A stretch of DNA of 64,000 bases from Bradyrhizobium sp. SZCCT0153 (GCF_018129995.1 NZ_JAFCKS010000001.1:779001-843000), one strand, 5' to 3'. Shown: positions 16,234 through 26,215, counted from the first letter of the stretch. A program made the numbers and translations. Notes: a model not told the origin generated them from the letters alone.

Positions 16234-17970
16234 ATGGCGATCAACAACGTAGCCGATCTGTTCGTGGCAACGCTCGAACAGGCCGGCGTCAAGCGCATCT
16301 ACGGCATCGTCGGGGATAGCCTGAACGCCCTCACCGAGGCGCTGCGCCGCCGCGGCACCATCGAATGGATCCATGTCCGGCATGAGGAGGTCGCGGCCTT
16401 CGCTGCTGCCGGCGAGGCCGAGATGACCGGGAGCCTTGCGGTGTGTGCCGGTTCCTGCGGCCCGGGCAATCTGCATCTGATCAACGGCCTGTTCGATGCA
16501 CATCGCAGCCGCGTGCCCGTGCTGGCGATCGCCGCGCAGATCCCGATGGCCGAGATCGGCAGCGGCTATTTCCAGGAAACTCACCCGCAGAACCTGTTCC
16601 GCGAGTGCAGCCATTATTGCGAGCTGGTTTCGGACCCGAGCCAGCTTCCTTATGTGCTGGAGAATGCGATCCGCGCGGCCGTGGGTCTGCGCGGCGTCGC
16701 CGTCGTCGCCATGCCGGGCGACGTCGCTTTCCGTAGCCCCCCGAAGCGCGCGCTATCGACGACACGCGGCCTTGCGCTGTCGGCGCCGAAGGTCGTGCCG
16801 CAGGCGTGTGAGCTGAAGGCGCTCGCGGAACTGCTGAACGGCGCCGAGCGGATCACCCTGTTCTGCGGCCGCGGCTGCGCCGGCGCGCATGCGCCGCTGA
16901 TGCAGCTTGCGGAAGCCCTGAAGAGCCCGATCGTGCATGCGCTCGGCGGCAAGGAGCATGTCGAATACGAAAATCCCTACGACGTCGGCATGACCGGCTT
17001 CATCGGTTTTTCCTCGGGCTATGCCGCCATGCACGCCTGCGACGCGCTGGTGATGCTCGGCACTGATTTCCCCTACAAGCAGTTCTTCCCGACCGACTGC
17101 CAGATCGCGCAGATCGACATTCGTCCGGAAAATCTCGGGCGGCGCTGCAAGATCGATCTCGGACTCGTCGGCGACGTCAAGCTCACCATCGAGGCGCTGC
17201 TGCCGCTGTTGAGGAAGAAGACGCAGCGCAAGCATCTCGACGATGCAGTCGCGCATTACAGGAAAGCGCGCGAAGGCTTGGACTCGCTTGCCAGGGGAAC
17301 CCCGGGAGCCAAGCCAATCCATCCGCAATATCTTGCGAAAGTCATCAGCGACCATGCGTCCGAGGATGCCGTGTTCACCGCCGATGTCGGGACGCCCACA
17401 GTGTGGGCCGCGCGCTATCTCGACATGAACGGCCGCCGCCGGCTGATCGGCTCGTTCGTGCACGGCTCGATGGCCAATGCGATGCCGCAGGCGATCGGCG
17501 CGCAGGCCGCGCAGCCTGGCCGGCAGGTGATCTCGCTCTCCGGCGACGGTGGCTTCACCATGCTGATGGGCGATCTAATTACGCTGACACAGATGAAGCT
17601 GCCGGTGAAGATCGTCGTCTTCAACAACGGCGTGCTCGGCTTCGTCGCGCTGGAGATGAAGGCGGCGGGCTTCGTCGACACCAATGTCGATCTGGAGAAT
17701 CCCGATTTCGCCGCGATGGCGCGCGCGATGGGTATTTTCGCCAAGCGCGTCGAGGATCCCGGCGAACTCCCGGATGCTATGAAGGAGATGCTGGCCCACA
17801 ACGGACCGGCGTTGCTGGACGTCGTCACCGCCAAGCAGGAGCTGTCGATGCCGCCGACCATCACGCCGGAGCAGATCAAGGGTTTCAGCCTCTGGGTGCT
17901 GCGCGCGGTGATGAACGGCCGCGGCGACGAGGTGCTCGATCTAGCGAAGACGAATTTGCTGCCGCGCTAA
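16234..17970 (+). CDS. poxB: TPP-requiring pyruvate oxidase / pyruvate dehydrogenase (quinone) type enzyme
   Basis: A 578-residue member of the TPP-dependent POX family, which converts pyruvate to acetate and CO2 with electrons passed to quinone via FAD. The TPP-activating glutamate lies in [18 protein letters not shown], the PYR-domain signature in [16 protein letters not shown], and the diphosphate-binding GDG motif near residue 437 ([18 protein letters not shown]). The FAD domain includes [20 protein letters not shown]. Motifs and length match E. coli PoxB, including a C-terminal extension that in PoxB mediates membrane association. The start at 16234 follows AGGAGACCGAC. Sulfoacetaldehyde acetyltransferase or acetolactate synthase are less likely given the PoxB-like [12 protein letters not shown] region. 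Confidence 0.88.
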   Translation: MAINNVADLFVATLEQAGVKRIYGIVGDSLNALTEALRRRGTIEWIHVRHEEVAAFAAAGEAEMTGSLAVCAGSCGPGNLHLINGLFDAHRSRVPVLAIAAQIPMAEIGSGYFQETHPQNLFRECSHYCELVSDPSQLPYVLENAIRAAVGLRGVAVVAMPGDVAFRSPPKRALSTTRGLALSAPKVVPQACELKALAELLNGAERITLFCGRGCAGAHAPLMQLAEALKSPIVHALGGKEHVEYENPYDVGMTGFIGFSSGYAAMHACDALVMLGTDFPYKQFFPTDCQIAQIDIRPENLGRRCKIDLGLVGDVKLTIEALLPLLRKKTQRKHLDDAVAHYRKAREGLDSLARGTPGAKPIHPQYLAKVISDHASEDAVFTADVGTPTVWAARYLDMNGRRRLIGSFVHGSMANAMPQAIGAQAAQPGRQVISLSGDGGFTMLMGDLITLTQMKLPVKIVVFNNGVLGFVALEMKAAGFVDTNVDLENPDFAAMARAMGIFAKRVEDPGELPDAMKEMLAHNGPALLDVVTAKQELSMPPTITPEQIKGFSLWVLRAVMNGRGDEVLDLAKTNLLPR

Positions 17971-18007
17971 TGCGCGATCAAGTCATCGTGCTTTAGCTTT
18001 TTATCTT

Positions 18008-18056
18008 GAGCATGATCTTTTCGGAAAATCGCGTCACACTTTTCCGGATCATGCTC
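18008..18056. repeat. Dispersed palindromic element, GAGCATGATC family
   Basis: The ends GAGCATGATC and GATCATGCTC are inverted, with inner TTTTCGGAAAA and ACTTTTCCG also partly complementary, giving a long imperfect hairpin. It sits between two convergent genes, ends on the stop codon of the minus-strand gene, and could act as a bidirectional terminator. From memory this unit is abundant between genes of Bradyrhizobium and relatives. A more diverged copy is at 43441-43488. Confidence 0.75.
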
Positions 18057-18421
18057 TAGCTGCGTTTGGCTGACGGCAGCGGCAGCCGTTCGTGGCGGCG
18101 CTGGAAGCGCTGCCAGTGCAGCACGATGCCGATCAGCAGGGCCGGCACGAAGCCGAGCGCGATCAGGAAATGCGGCAGCTGGGTCGGCGAGATGAACGCG
18201 ATGGCGATGTCGGAGATCAGCCAGAGCGCTGCGAACATCACCGCGAAATCGGTGCGCGGGCAGCGCAGATAGTAGAATACGGCGGTGATGACGATGGCGG
18301 GTCCGATGGCGATGCCGATCATCACCGCCGTCAGCTCCTTCGGCGTCAGCGCGTCGAGCATCATCGACGCCAGCAGCCAGAGCGCGGCGAACATGGCGAT
18401 AATGTCGAGCGGATGCCGCAA
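18056..18421 (-). CDS. Small integral membrane protein, unknown
   Basis: A 121-residue protein made almost entirely of hydrophobic helices: LDIIAMFAALWLLASMML, LTAVMIGIAIGPAIVITAVF, FAVMFAALWLISDIAIAFI and LIALGFVPALLIGIVLHW. Four membrane passes end in a basic cytoplasmic tail (QRFQRRHERLP). The pair of MFAALWL segments (helices 1 and 3) hints at an internal duplication of a two-helix unit. I do not recognise a family. It is transcribed alone, convergent with the TPP enzyme, and separated from the next minus-strand gene by 67 bp. Confidence 0.7.
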   Translation of the reverse strand: MRHPLDIIAMFAALWLLASMMLDALTPKELTAVMIGIAIGPAIVITAVFYYLRCPRTDFAVMFAALWLISDIAIAFISPTQLPHFLIALGFVPALLIGIVLHWQRFQRRHERLPLPSAKRS

Positions 18422-18488
18422 CCCAATACCTCTCGCGGGAACGCGCTATCGTTGTGGCCCGGCCCCCGGCCGTCAAGGGAAAATACGC

Positions 18489-19412
18489 CTATTCCTCGTC
18501 GCTTCCGGGCGTCGGGCGCAGCATGAAATGGCCGAAAGCGGTGGCGATCGGCTTGTTGGCATCGTCCTGCCAGGCCCGTGCCTCGAAGGCCACGATGCGC
18601 CGGCCCTGCTTCACGATCGAGACATTGGCAACGGTGTCGAGTGCGCGGCCAGAGCGTAAGTAGTTGACGGTGAGGCCGATCGGCTTCGGCAGCGCGGTGA
18701 CGCCGAGCTCGCGCGCCACGCCGACGATTGCGCTGGTCTCGAGGAAGGCGCCGGTCATGCCGCCATGGATCGCGGGCAGGATCGGGTTGCCGATGATCTG
18801 CGGGGAGAACGGCATCGTCAGCGTGCCGTCGTCGTTGACACGGATGCCGAGGCAGCGCGCGAACGGGCTGTTCGCGAACGGGCCGTCCTGATCCTCCGGC
18901 GCTTCCAGCGTCGGGATGCTGCGCGCATCCATTCTGCGGTCCGCGAGCATGTTGGTGCGGTTGGCGCCGATCATGAAGCAGGCGGTCGCGGTCGCGACCG
19001 GATCGTCCTCGGACTCCTGGTAGGCGGTGGAGCGCACGAAGGCGATCGAGCGCGTGGTGCGATAGCAGACCGAATGCGCCTTGATGGCGAGACCCGGCGT
19101 CGCAGGCTTCTGGTAGTCGATCCGCAGATCGAGGGTTGCGATGGCGCGCGTGCCGTCGAGCGCAAGTTGCACCGCCATGCCGCAGCTTTCGTCCAGCATC
19201 GCGGTGACGACGCCGCCATGCAGCACGCCGGTCTCGGTGTCGCCGACGAAGACGGGCCGGTAGGGGAGGCTGGACCAGGCCTCGGCCGGCGCGAAGCGGT
19301 CGAGCTGGAGCCCGCTGATATGGCCGTAATCGGAGCGGCGGCCCTTGATCGCTTCGGCGAGTTCCTCGAACGGGAGCGTGGCGGGTGGAGTGGGCGTTGG
19401 TGATGTGGACAT
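18489..19412 (-). CDS. Tandem hotdog acyl-CoA thioesterase (PaaI-like)
   Basis: A 307-residue protein with two hotdog-fold modules. The first has VLHGGVVTAMLDESCGMAVQ (about residues 64-83) and the second has IHGGMTGAFLETSAIVGVAR (about residues 214-233); each is the HGG-containing helix typical of PaaI/YbgC thioesterases. The first module retains the acidic residue (D in LDESCG) and the second has E (FLETSA). Such proteins hydrolyse acyl-CoA esters, often of aromatic or medium-chain acids. It has no clear partner; the flanking genes encode a membrane protein and, divergently, a small unknown protein. Confidence 0.85.
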   Translation of the reverse strand: MSTSPTPTPPATLPFEELAEAIKGRRSDYGHISGLQLDRFAPAEAWSSLPYRPVFVGDTETGVLHGGVVTAMLDESCGMAVQLALDGTRAIATLDLRIDYQKPATPGLAIKAHSVCYRTTRSIAFVRSTAYQESEDDPVATATACFMIGANRTNMLADRRMDARSIPTLEAPEDQDGPFANSPFARCLGIRVNDDGTLTMPFSPQIIGNPILPAIHGGMTGAFLETSAIVGVARELGVTALPKPIGLTVNYLRSGRALDTVANVSIVKQGRRIVAFEARAWQDDANKPIATAFGHFMLRPTPGSDEE

Positions 19413-19560
19413 GACGACGTTCTAGACCAGTGGCGGGCGCCGCGCAAAACCCCGACTGCGCGTGGCAGGGCGCTCCCGCCGGGGCGGTTTAGCCTCGACA
19501 GGGCGGGCCGAAGCAACGATGGTGAGCGCATCGTCTCTCGACTAGCTGTAAGGAGTGCTC

Positions 19561-19881
19561 ATGGCCGACCCCGAAACGCCCGCCACCAGCCAGGGGCCCG
19601 TCACCATTTCGAGCTCCAGCTCGGAGCGGGCGCCGATCATCTATTTCGACGGCGCGTCCTGCTTTGGCCACCACAACGGCGCGATCCAGATCGAGCTCGC
19701 GGCGAACCTCTTGATGCCGGTCGGCGCCGCCGTCAGGGTCGACGTGGTCCAGACCGCGCACTTACGTTGCAGCGTGGCCGCGGCGCTGGCGCTGCGCGAG
19801 GCTCTCGACAAGGCGCTCGCGATGTATCAGCAGGGGCGGCAGCAGCCGGCGGAGGAGGAAATACCGGCGGTCAAGAATTGA
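19561..19881 (+). CDS. Small conserved-looking hypothetical protein
   Basis: A 106-residue soluble protein I do not recognise. The start at 19561 follows AAGGAG six bases upstream, better than the in-frame ATG-less extension. The N-terminal 25 residues are polar and Ser-rich, the middle reads IIYFDGASCFGHHNGAIQIE and VRVDVVQTAHLRCSVAAA, and the C-terminus is a helix (LREALDKALAMYQQG) with an acidic tail. The pattern is compatible with a small beta-sheet domain of immune/regulatory unknown type; no function is assigned. Transcribed divergently from the thioesterase and convergent with the amidase. Confidence 0.7.
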   Translation: MADPETPATSQGPVTISSSSSERAPIIYFDGASCFGHHNGAIQIELAANLLMPVGAAVRVDVVQTAHLRCSVAAALALREALDKALAMYQQGRQQPAEEEIPAVKN

Positions 19882-19920
19882 GGCAGGCGGCGCGATCGCA
19901 AGTCAATGCGATCAACTCGC

Positions 19921-21390
19921 TCAGCTCACATGCACCTTCGGCTTCCTGCCGCCGTTCCACTTGCCGTCGAGCGCGCGCTCGATCTGGGCGGCGAGTTGCA
20001 GCAACAGGCCGTCATTGGCCTGCTTGCCGATCGCCTGGATGCCGAGCGGCAGGCCGTGCTCGTGGGTCGCCATCGGCATCGAGATCGCGGGCATGCCGCA
20101 GAGATTGGCGAGCGGCGTGAAGGCGAAGAAGCGCCAGAGATTGCCGAACCAGTCGAGCACGTCGGGATTGTCGGAGATGGTGAGGTATTCCCTGGTGCCG
20201 ACCTTCGGCGTCGGTAGCGCCGTGATCGGGGTCAGGATCACGTCCCACTGCTCGAAGAACGCGCCGAAACCGCGTGAGGTCGTATTGAACACGCCTTGCA
20301 TCTTCGCCCGCTCGGCGAAGCTCGTCTGCCGGCCGGCTTCCCAGATACGGATGTTCATGGGCTCGATGAGATCTTCCGGCGGCTTTTCCAGTCCGCGCGC
20401 GGCAAGCATGTTGGAGATCACCACGGCGAAATTCGAGATGTAGCAGGTCGTCTGCGCCTCGAACGCGGCGCGGAAATCGAGCTCGGGCAGCGCGTAGTCG
20501 ACGTGATGGCCGAGGCCCTCGAGGAAGCGGCCGGTCTTCTCCAGCTCGGCGGCGATGTGCGGCGTCGCCGTGTAGTCGCCCCAGCTGTGCGACAGCGCGA
20601 TCCGGAGCTTGCCCGGGTCGCGCTTGATCATCTCGGAATAGGGCTGAGCCGTGGTCCAGAACGGCATGAACTCGCCGGGCGCAGGCCCGCGGGCGTGGTC
20701 GACGAAGGCGGCGGTGTCGCGAACCGAGCGCGACTGGCAGCCCTGGATCGAGACCAGGCCCGTGAGGTCGGACATGTGCGGCGCGAGCGAGAACACGCCG
20801 CGCGAAACCTTCAGCCCGATATTGCCGTTGACGCCGGCGGGAATGCGGATCGAGCCGCCGCCGTCGGTCGCGTGCGCGATCGGCACCACGCCGGCGGCCA
20901 CCATCGCGGCGCTCCCGGCCGACGAGCCGCAAGTGGTGTAGTCGGTGTCCCAGGGATTGCGCGTGACATAGACGGCGGGATTGTCCGCCGAGCTGCATAC
21001 GCCGAATTCCGGCGTCGTCGTGCGTCCGATCAGGTTGAGCCCCGCCTGACGGAATTTACCGGTCAGGAACGTGTCGGCAGCGGCGCGATTGCCGCGCATC
21101 AGCAGCGAGCCCATCTCCTGGAGCCGGCCCTTCATGGTCGGTCCCAGATCCTTCATCAGGAAGGGCAGGCCGGCGAACGGGCCGGCGAGATTGGCGCCGT
21201 CCTTGGCGGGGTCGGCGATTACGTCCTCGAACAGCTCGACCACGCCCGACAGCGCCGGATTGACCTTGGCAACGCCCGCGGCGGCCTGGCGAGCCAATTC
21301 CTTTGCCGTCAGCTCTCCCTTGCGGACGCGCGCCGCCAGCCCCACGCCATCGTGCTGCGCCCATTCGTTCCAGCTCATCGGCAAAGTCAT
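19921..21390 (-). CDS. Amidase signature family enzyme
   Basis: A 489-residue amidase with the Ser-cisSer-Lys machinery: lysine in GLPFLMKDLG, the cis-serine in TTCGSSAGSAAMVAAG, and the nucleophile in TDGGGSIRIPAGVNGNIG. The C-terminal domain closes with PLANLCGMPAISMPMA and GLPLGIQAIGKQANDGLLL, typical of 6-aminohexanoate-cyclic-dimer hydrolase/GatA-like amidases. I start at 21390 (MTLPMSWNEW), 42 bases inside the longer open frame. It lies 106 bp downstream of a ring-opening amidohydrolase on the same strand. Amidase-family biuret or allophanate-type hydrolases act after cyanurate ring opening, which makes a joint pathway plausible but unproven. Confidence 0.88.
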   Translation of the reverse strand: MTLPMSWNEWAQHDGVGLAARVRKGELTAKELARQAAAGVAKVNPALSGVVELFEDVIADPAKDGANLAGPFAGLPFLMKDLGPTMKGRLQEMGSLLMRGNRAAADTFLTGKFRQAGLNLIGRTTTPEFGVCSSADNPAVYVTRNPWDTDYTTCGSSAGSAAMVAAGVVPIAHATDGGGSIRIPAGVNGNIGLKVSRGVFSLAPHMSDLTGLVSIQGCQSRSVRDTAAFVDHARGPAPGEFMPFWTTAQPYSEMIKRDPGKLRIALSHSWGDYTATPHIAAELEKTGRFLEGLGHHVDYALPELDFRAAFEAQTTCYISNFAVVISNMLAARGLEKPPEDLIEPMNIRIWEAGRQTSFAERAKMQGVFNTTSRGFGAFFEQWDVILTPITALPTPKVGTREYLTISDNPDVLDWFGNLWRFFAFTPLANLCGMPAISMPMATHEHGLPLGIQAIGKQANDGLLLQLAAQIERALDGKWNGGRKPKVHVS

Positions 21391-21496
21391 GAAGTCAAAA
21401 TCCCTTGAGATGCGGCTCCACCTTTTTCGCAAGGGCCCGCGTGAATCAACTGAGCCGGCGCGAGGGGCAGGGTTGCGCCGGGCGGAGAGGTCCGCG

Positions 21497-22621
21497 TCAA
21501 TAGGGCAGCCGCGCGATTACCGCAACCGGCCCGCCGCCCGCCGGCCCCTGATGCTCGGCGCCGCCGGAAACATAGACCGCGCCGGTGCCGGCAAGGCCCG
21601 CGATCAAGCCGCCGACGGCGGCGCGGGCATGGCGCGTCGAGCTGATGTCGGTATCTTCGAGCATGGTGTGGCGGAAGCCGCGCACGCTGCCGTCAGGCGA
21701 GGCTTCGGCCTTGGCGAAGATGTTGACGAGCTCGCGGCCCGCGGCGGCTTGCGGCGCGACGCCAAGTTGGACGCCAAGCCCGACGCTCCTCAGCGCCGAC
21801 ACCACCGCCGCTGCATCGATGGCGTCGTCCATCACGGAATGCCCGATCTCGAACCCGCTTGCCGACGACGCGGAGTTACCGAGCACGATGACGACGTTGT
21901 GCATCAGCTCGATCCCGGATGACGTAGACGCAACTGAGGAGAACAGATCGTAGCGCCGCAGCACGTCGTCGTCTTGGATGTCGGAGGCGACCTCACCGAG
22001 CGCGACCGCAACCCCGAGCGCCGAGGCGCCGCGCGAATAGGCCATCGAGCTGTAGGCGCTCGTCGTCGCCGTCTTGTGGCCGCGCGCGGCTGCCGCCTCG
22101 ACTCGCTCGCTGGTGAGCAGCGGGCACTTGATCTGCACGAAATGGACATCGGCGGTTTCGGTGATACCCGCATCCTCCATCGCGGCTTTCACGGCTTTCG
22201 CCGTCTCCGTGATCTGGGCGGCGCGGCCGAGCTCTTCAGGAAGGAAATCGCGGGTGTGCGCCATGCCGATGCTCAGGCGCTTGCCCGAGATGCCTGGCGG
22301 CCGTTGCGCGACCTCGCTGCGCGTGAACACGGTGATATGAGGGCTGAGCACGCCCTCGGTGCCGCCCGACATCACGAAGGCGATGCGCTGCTCGACTTCG
22401 TGCGCGGAAAGGCCGAGCCGCGGCGCCAGCGCCGTGCACAGCGCTGCCACCGCATACTCCCTGGTAAAGTCGTTGACGCCGCCATTGCCCTCGGTCTTGC
22501 CGAGGATCGCCAGGATCGATGCCGGTTCGATCTCGCCGGAGCCGATCATGGCCATGAGGCCGGAAACGTCGCCGGGTCCCCTTGTGGCGATCTTGAAGAC
22601 GCCGACCGATGAAGTCCGCAT
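21497..22621 (-). CDS. Ring-opening amidohydrolase (cyanuric acid hydrolase / barbiturase family)
   Basis: A 374-residue enzyme of the small, structurally isolated AtzD/TrzD/barbiturase family, which opens s-triazine or barbiturate rings with Ser-Lys dyads in three pseudo-symmetric domains. Family motifs are plain: ILGKTEGNGGVNDFTREY, FVMSGGTEGVLSPHITVF, VHFVQIKCPLL, VIVLGNSASSASGFEIGHSV, FAKAEASPDGSVRGFRHT and VYVSGGAEHQGPAGGGPVA, supplying the expected three Ser and three Lys. The start at 22621 has GAGGA six bases upstream. Cyanuric acid hydrolase cannot be separated from barbiturase by eye. It lies upstream of an amidase, which could process the opened product. Confidence 0.9.
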   Translation of the reverse strand: MRTSSVGVFKIATRGPGDVSGLMAMIGSGEIEPASILAILGKTEGNGGVNDFTREYAVAALCTALAPRLGLSAHEVEQRIAFVMSGGTEGVLSPHITVFTRSEVAQRPPGISGKRLSIGMAHTRDFLPEELGRAAQITETAKAVKAAMEDAGITETADVHFVQIKCPLLTSERVEAAAARGHKTATTSAYSSMAYSRGASALGVAVALGEVASDIQDDDVLRRYDLFSSVASTSSGIELMHNVVIVLGNSASSASGFEIGHSVMDDAIDAAAVVSALRSVGLGVQLGVAPQAAAGRELVNIFAKAEASPDGSVRGFRHTMLEDTDISSTRHARAAVGGLIAGLAGTGAVYVSGGAEHQGPAGGGPVAVIARLPY

Positions 22622-23060
22622 TGGAGTCCTCGCGTGGAGTTCGGTGGTCCGGCGGAGCAAACAGTCGTCGAACGGAGGCGGCTGTCAAGGTGCAAGCGAT
22701 GGTCTCTCACAATCCCTTGCGCTGCCCGACGAGCAAAACACGCGAGCGCTTCCATTCGCGTTCTCGTGCCCCGGACGCGGCGCAGCGTCCCTTCGACGGT
22801 GCGTCTCCGCATACAGTGGCGCCTCTGGATCCCGGCTCTGCGTCGCAACGCAAGAGCGTTGCAGCGCGTCCGGGACAAGAACATAATGACCGCCGGCGGC
22901 AAATCCACGATTGTGGCGAGATCGCATCTGGGCGACAAAAAATCCCCTGTCGACGGTTGCGCGCCGCACCTTGATGAATCAACCCCGGTTGGTCCATAAG
23001 CGGCGTCCCGCAGCCGGTGGTTCGTCCCCGCATTGCGTGCTTGGATAGAGGGATTCGCGC
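22622..23060. other. Intergenic region with an inverted repeat element
   Basis: No gene is supported in these 439 bp between divergent genes. A repeat-like block at 22761-22882 has inverted ends: CGTGCCCCGGACGCGGCGCAG on one side and GCAGCGCGTCCGGGACAAG on the other are near-complementary. Its composition and layout resemble the dispersed intergenic palindromes common in this group. The promoters of the ring-opening amidohydrolase and of tex should lie in the outer parts, but I cannot assign hexamers with confidence. Confidence 0.5.
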
Positions 23061-25397
23061 GTGGCAAATATCAACCAGAAGATTGCGCAGGAGCTTGGGG
23101 TCGGGGCGGAGCAGGTCGAGGCGGCGGTGACGCTGCTCGATGGCGGCGCCACGGTTCCCTTCATCGCCCGCTACCGCAAGGAAGCGACCGGTGCGCTCGA
23201 CGACGCGCAATTGCGCACCTTGGAGGAGCGCCTGGGTTACCTGCGCGAACTCGAAGACCGCCGTAAGGCCATCCTCGAATCGGTCCGCGAGCAGGGCAAG
23301 CTCGATGCCGCGCTGGAAGCCTCCATTCTCGCCGCCGACAGCAAGGCGCGCCTCGAAGACATCTATCTCCCGTTCAAGCCGAAGCGCCGCACCAAGGCGG
23401 AAGTCGCCAAGGAAGCCGGCCTCGAGCCACTCGCCAACCAGCTCGTGGCAGAGTCCGGCAACGATCCGAAGGTCGTGGCCGAGGCCTATGTCAATGCCGA
23501 GAAGGGCGTCGCCGACGCCGCCGCCGCACTCGACGGCGCCCGCGCCATCCTGGTCGAGCGTTTCGACGAGGACGCCGATTTGATCGGCGTGCTGCGTGAG
23601 GAGATGTGGACCAATGCGCGCATGGCCTCCAAGGTGCGCGACGGCAAGAAGACCGAGGGCGAGAAGTTCGCCGATTATTTCGAGTTTTCCGAGCCGCTGA
23701 CGAAACTGCCCTCGCACCGCATCCTGGCGATGTTCCGCGGCGAGAAGGAAGAGATTCTCGATCTGCAGATCCAGGCCGAGACCGAGGCGCCGCCGCCGGG
23801 CGTGCCGAGCGCCTATGAGCTGAAGATCATGAAGCGGTTCGGCATCGCCGATCTCAAGCGCGCCGGCGACCGCTGGCTGATCGACACGGTCCGCTGGGCC
23901 TGGCGCACCAAGATCCAGGTGCATCTCAACATCGACCTGCGCATGCGGCTGTGGAATGCGGCGGAGACCGAGGCCGTGCGCGTGTTCGCCTCGAACCTGC
24001 GCGACCTGCTGCTGGCGGCGCCGGCCGGCACCCGCGTCACCATGGGTCTGGATCCCGGCTACCGCACCGGCGTCAAGGTCGCCGTTACCGACGCGACCGG
24101 CAAGGTCGTCGATACCGCCGTGATCTATCCGCACGAGCCGCAGCGGCAGTGGAACGAGTCGCTTGCAATCCTCGGCAAGCTTGCGCTCAAGCATCGCGTC
24201 GAGCTGATCGCTATCGGCAACGGCACCGCCTCGCGCGAAACCGACAAGCTCGCGGCCGATCTCGTCAAGGGCCTCGCCGAGTTGAAGATGACCAAGATCG
24301 TGGTGTCGGAGGCCGGTGCGTCGGTCTATTCGGCCTCGGCTTTCGCCTCGGAGGAATTGCCTGGTCTCGACGTCACCCTGCGCGGCGCGGTCTCGATCGC
24401 GCGGCGGCTGCAGGACCCGCTCGCCGAGCTCGTCAAGATCGAGCCCAAGGCGATCGGCGTCGGCCAGTATCAGCACGACCTCGGCCAGGCCAAGCTCGCC
24501 AAGTCGCTCGATGCGGTGGTCGAGGACTGCGTGAATGCCGTCGGCGTCGACGTCAACACCGCCTCGGCTCCGCTGCTCGCCCGCGTGTCGGGCGTCGGCT
24601 CCGGCCTGGCGCAGAGCATCGTCGCGCACCGCGACGCCAACGGCCCGTTCAAGTCGCGCAAGGCACTCAAGGAGGTGCCGCGGCTCGGACCCAAGGCGTT
24701 CGAGCAGTGCGCGGGCTTCCTGCGCATCCTCGGCGGCGAGGATCCGCTCGACGCCTCCGGCGTGCATCCGGAAGCCTATCCGGTGGTGCGCCGGATTCTC
24801 GCGGCCACCAAGAGCGACATCAAGGCGCTGATCGGCTCGAGCGAGATCGTGCGCACGCTGAAGCCGAAGGATTTCGTCGACGAGACCTTCGGCCTGCCGA
24901 CCGTCACCGACATCCTGCGCGAGCTCGAGAAGCCCGGCCGCGACCCGCGTCCGGCGTTCAAGGCCGCGGTGTTCATGGAGGGCGTCGAGGAGATCAAGCA
25001 TCTCAAGAAGGGCATGATCCTCGAGGGCACCGTGACCAACGTCGCCGCCTTCGGCGCCTTCGTCGACATCGGCGTGCACCAGGACGGGCTCGTGCACATT
25101 TCGGCGATGTCCAGGACCTACATCAAGGATCCGCGCGAGGTGGTGAAGCCCGGCGACATCGTCAAGGTCAAGGTGCTGGACTTCGAGGTCGCCCGCAAGC
25201 GCATCTCGCTGACGCTGCGCCTCGACGACGAGGTCGGCGCCAAGAAGGACGCTCCCGGCATGCAGCGCGACAACAATTCGCGCAACCCCGCTCGCATGAC
25301 CTCGTCGGCCCCGCGCAAGCCGGAATCCTCCGGCGGCGGCGCCCTCGCCGAAGCCCTGCGCCGCGCGGCCGAGAAGAACGGCGGCAAGCGGGCGTGA
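23061..25397 (+). CDS. tex: Tex family RNA-binding transcription accessory protein
   Basis: A 778-residue Tex protein, a nucleic-acid-binding factor conserved across bacteria and related to eukaryotic Spt6. The domain order is complete: N-terminal Tex_N ([11 protein letters not shown], then [20 protein letters not shown] and [20 protein letters not shown]), the YqgF-like RNase H fold ([18 protein letters not shown]), helix-hairpin-helix ([20 protein letters not shown]), and a C-terminal S1 domain ([20 protein letters not shown], then GLVHISAMS). A basic, Ser/Pro-rich tail follows. It starts with an ATG 439 bp from the divergent amidohydrolase and is followed by a hairpin. Function is housekeeping and unrelated to its neighbours. 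Confidence 0.97.
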   Translation: MANINQKIAQELGVGAEQVEAAVTLLDGGATVPFIARYRKEATGALDDAQLRTLEERLGYLRELEDRRKAILESVREQGKLDAALEASILAADSKARLEDIYLPFKPKRRTKAEVAKEAGLEPLANQLVAESGNDPKVVAEAYVNAEKGVADAAAALDGARAILVERFDEDADLIGVLREEMWTNARMASKVRDGKKTEGEKFADYFEFSEPLTKLPSHRILAMFRGEKEEILDLQIQAETEAPPPGVPSAYELKIMKRFGIADLKRAGDRWLIDTVRWAWRTKIQVHLNIDLRMRLWNAAETEAVRVFASNLRDLLLAAPAGTRVTMGLDPGYRTGVKVAVTDATGKVVDTAVIYPHEPQRQWNESLAILGKLALKHRVELIAIGNGTASRETDKLAADLVKGLAELKMTKIVVSEAGASVYSASAFASEELPGLDVTLRGAVSIARRLQDPLAELVKIEPKAIGVGQYQHDLGQAKLAKSLDAVVEDCVNAVGVDVNTASAPLLARVSGVGSGLAQSIVAHRDANGPFKSRKALKEVPRLGPKAFEQCAGFLRILGGEDPLDASGVHPEAYPVVRRILAATKSDIKALIGSSEIVRTLKPKDFVDETFGLPTVTDILRELEKPGRDPRPAFKAAVFMEGVEEIKHLKKGMILEGTVTNVAAFGAFVDIGVHQDGLVHISAMSRTYIKDPREVVKPGDIVKVKVLDFEVARKRISLTLRLDDEVGAKKDAPGMQRDNNSRNPARMTSSAPRKPESSGGGALAEALRRAAEKNGGKRA

Positions 25398-25405
25398 GCT
25401 TTTAG

Positions 25406-25432
25406 CCTCTCCCTGCTCTTTGCGGGGAGAGG
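25406..25432 (+). terminator. Hairpin after tex
   Basis: CCTCTCCC (25406-25413) pairs with GGGAGAGG (25425-25432) across an 11-base loop, nine bases after the tex stop. There is no T-run, so it may be a factor-assisted terminator or part of a dispersed CTCTCCC-type repeat. Confidence 0.5.
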
Positions 25433-25487
25433 TCGCAGACTCTCCCCGCCTTGAGCTGCTCGACATCTAGAGAGTTCTATCCACGTC

Positions 25488-25522
25488 GTCATTGCTTCGT
25501 CGCGAGGGCTCCTCGCAATGAC
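25488..25522. repeat. Dispersed palindrome, GTCATTGC...GCAATGAC family, short copy
   Basis: Ends GTCATTGC and GCAATGAC are inverted around TTCGTCGCGAGGGCTCCTC. The same unit, in a longer double-hairpin form, occurs at 33829-33913, 44398-44476 and 62680-62764. Non-coding, between tex and the Gly-rich protein gene. Confidence 0.75.
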
Positions 25523-25653
25523 CAGGAGAGAGCCTGCGTCCCTAACACGCGCGTCAGAATCTGGCGCATTTGTAAGTTGAAGGTGAGGGCGCATTTTCCT
25601 CATCTGATCCCCTGGAGCGGCGAGACTGTCGCCGCGACAAGGAGGATCTTCCG

Positions 25654-26115
25654 ATGCACAAAAGGCTTCTCACGGGCATCGTCGCGGCGGCCGTGGCTGC
25701 GACGCTGGCAGTCGCTTCGCCCGTTCTCGCCCGCGGTGGAGGCGGTGGCGGCGGCCATGGTGGTGGTTTCGGTGGCGGCGGCCACGGCGGCTTCGGCGGT
25801 GGTGGGCATTTCGGCGGCGGCATGCACGCGGGCGGTTTTGGTGGCATGCATGTCGGCGGTATGGGTGGTGCGCGCTTCGCCCATGTCGGCGGGCCGGCGT
25901 TTGGCGGCGCGCGGTTCTCTCATGCCGCGATCGGGCCGGGCTTCGCCGGCGTCGGCTGGCACGGCCACCACGCCTTCTTCCATCACCATCACTTGCGCCG
26001 TTTCGCCGTCTTCGGCGCGCCTTATTACTACGCCGGCTACAATGATGGTTGCTGGCGCAGAAGCTGGACGCCCTATGGATGGCAATGGGTCAATGTGTGC
26101 GGAGACTACTGGTAG
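25654..26115 (+). CDS. Secreted Gly/His-rich low-complexity protein
   Basis: A 153-residue exported protein. A Sec signal peptide is evident (MHKRLLTGIVAAAVAATLAV, cleavage near ASPVLA-RG). The mature part begins with Gly-rich repeats containing HGGFGGGGH, continues with repeated GGMH and GG(A/M) units and a HHAFFHHHHLRR histidine cluster, and ends in an aromatic Trp/Tyr segment with two Cys (DGCWRRSWTPYGW, WVNVCGDYW). Similar proteins are common in Rhizobiales without a known function. The histidine clusters could bind metal; that is inference. An OmpR-type regulator starts 100 bp downstream on the same strand. Confidence 0.8.
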   Translation: MHKRLLTGIVAAAVAATLAVASPVLARGGGGGGGHGGGFGGGGHGGFGGGGHFGGGMHAGGFGGMHVGGMGGARFAHVGGPAFGGARFSHAAIGPGFAGVGWHGHHAFFHHHHLRRFAVFGAPYYYAGYNDGCWRRSWTPYGWQWVNVCGDYW

Positions 26116-26215
26116 TCGCATCGCCGTACCGCACCATTGTCGCGATCGCCATCGGGCGGTTCCGCTCAGCCCCGGAACGGGATAGTCTGGTGGCGATCGT
26201 CGCGGGGAGTTTGCC

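Noticed and set aside
22761..22882. A small RNA gene or remnant ORF upstream of tex
   Set aside because: The inverted GTGCCCCGGACGC/GCGTCCGGGAC ends and composition fit a dispersed repeat better; no promoter or terminator pairing can be assigned.
22707..25466. A 919-codon open frame on the minus strand opposite tex
   Set aside because: It is the antisense of tex, with the Asp/Arg/Leu/His-rich composition typical of a GC-rich antisense frame; tex is unmistakable on the plus strand.
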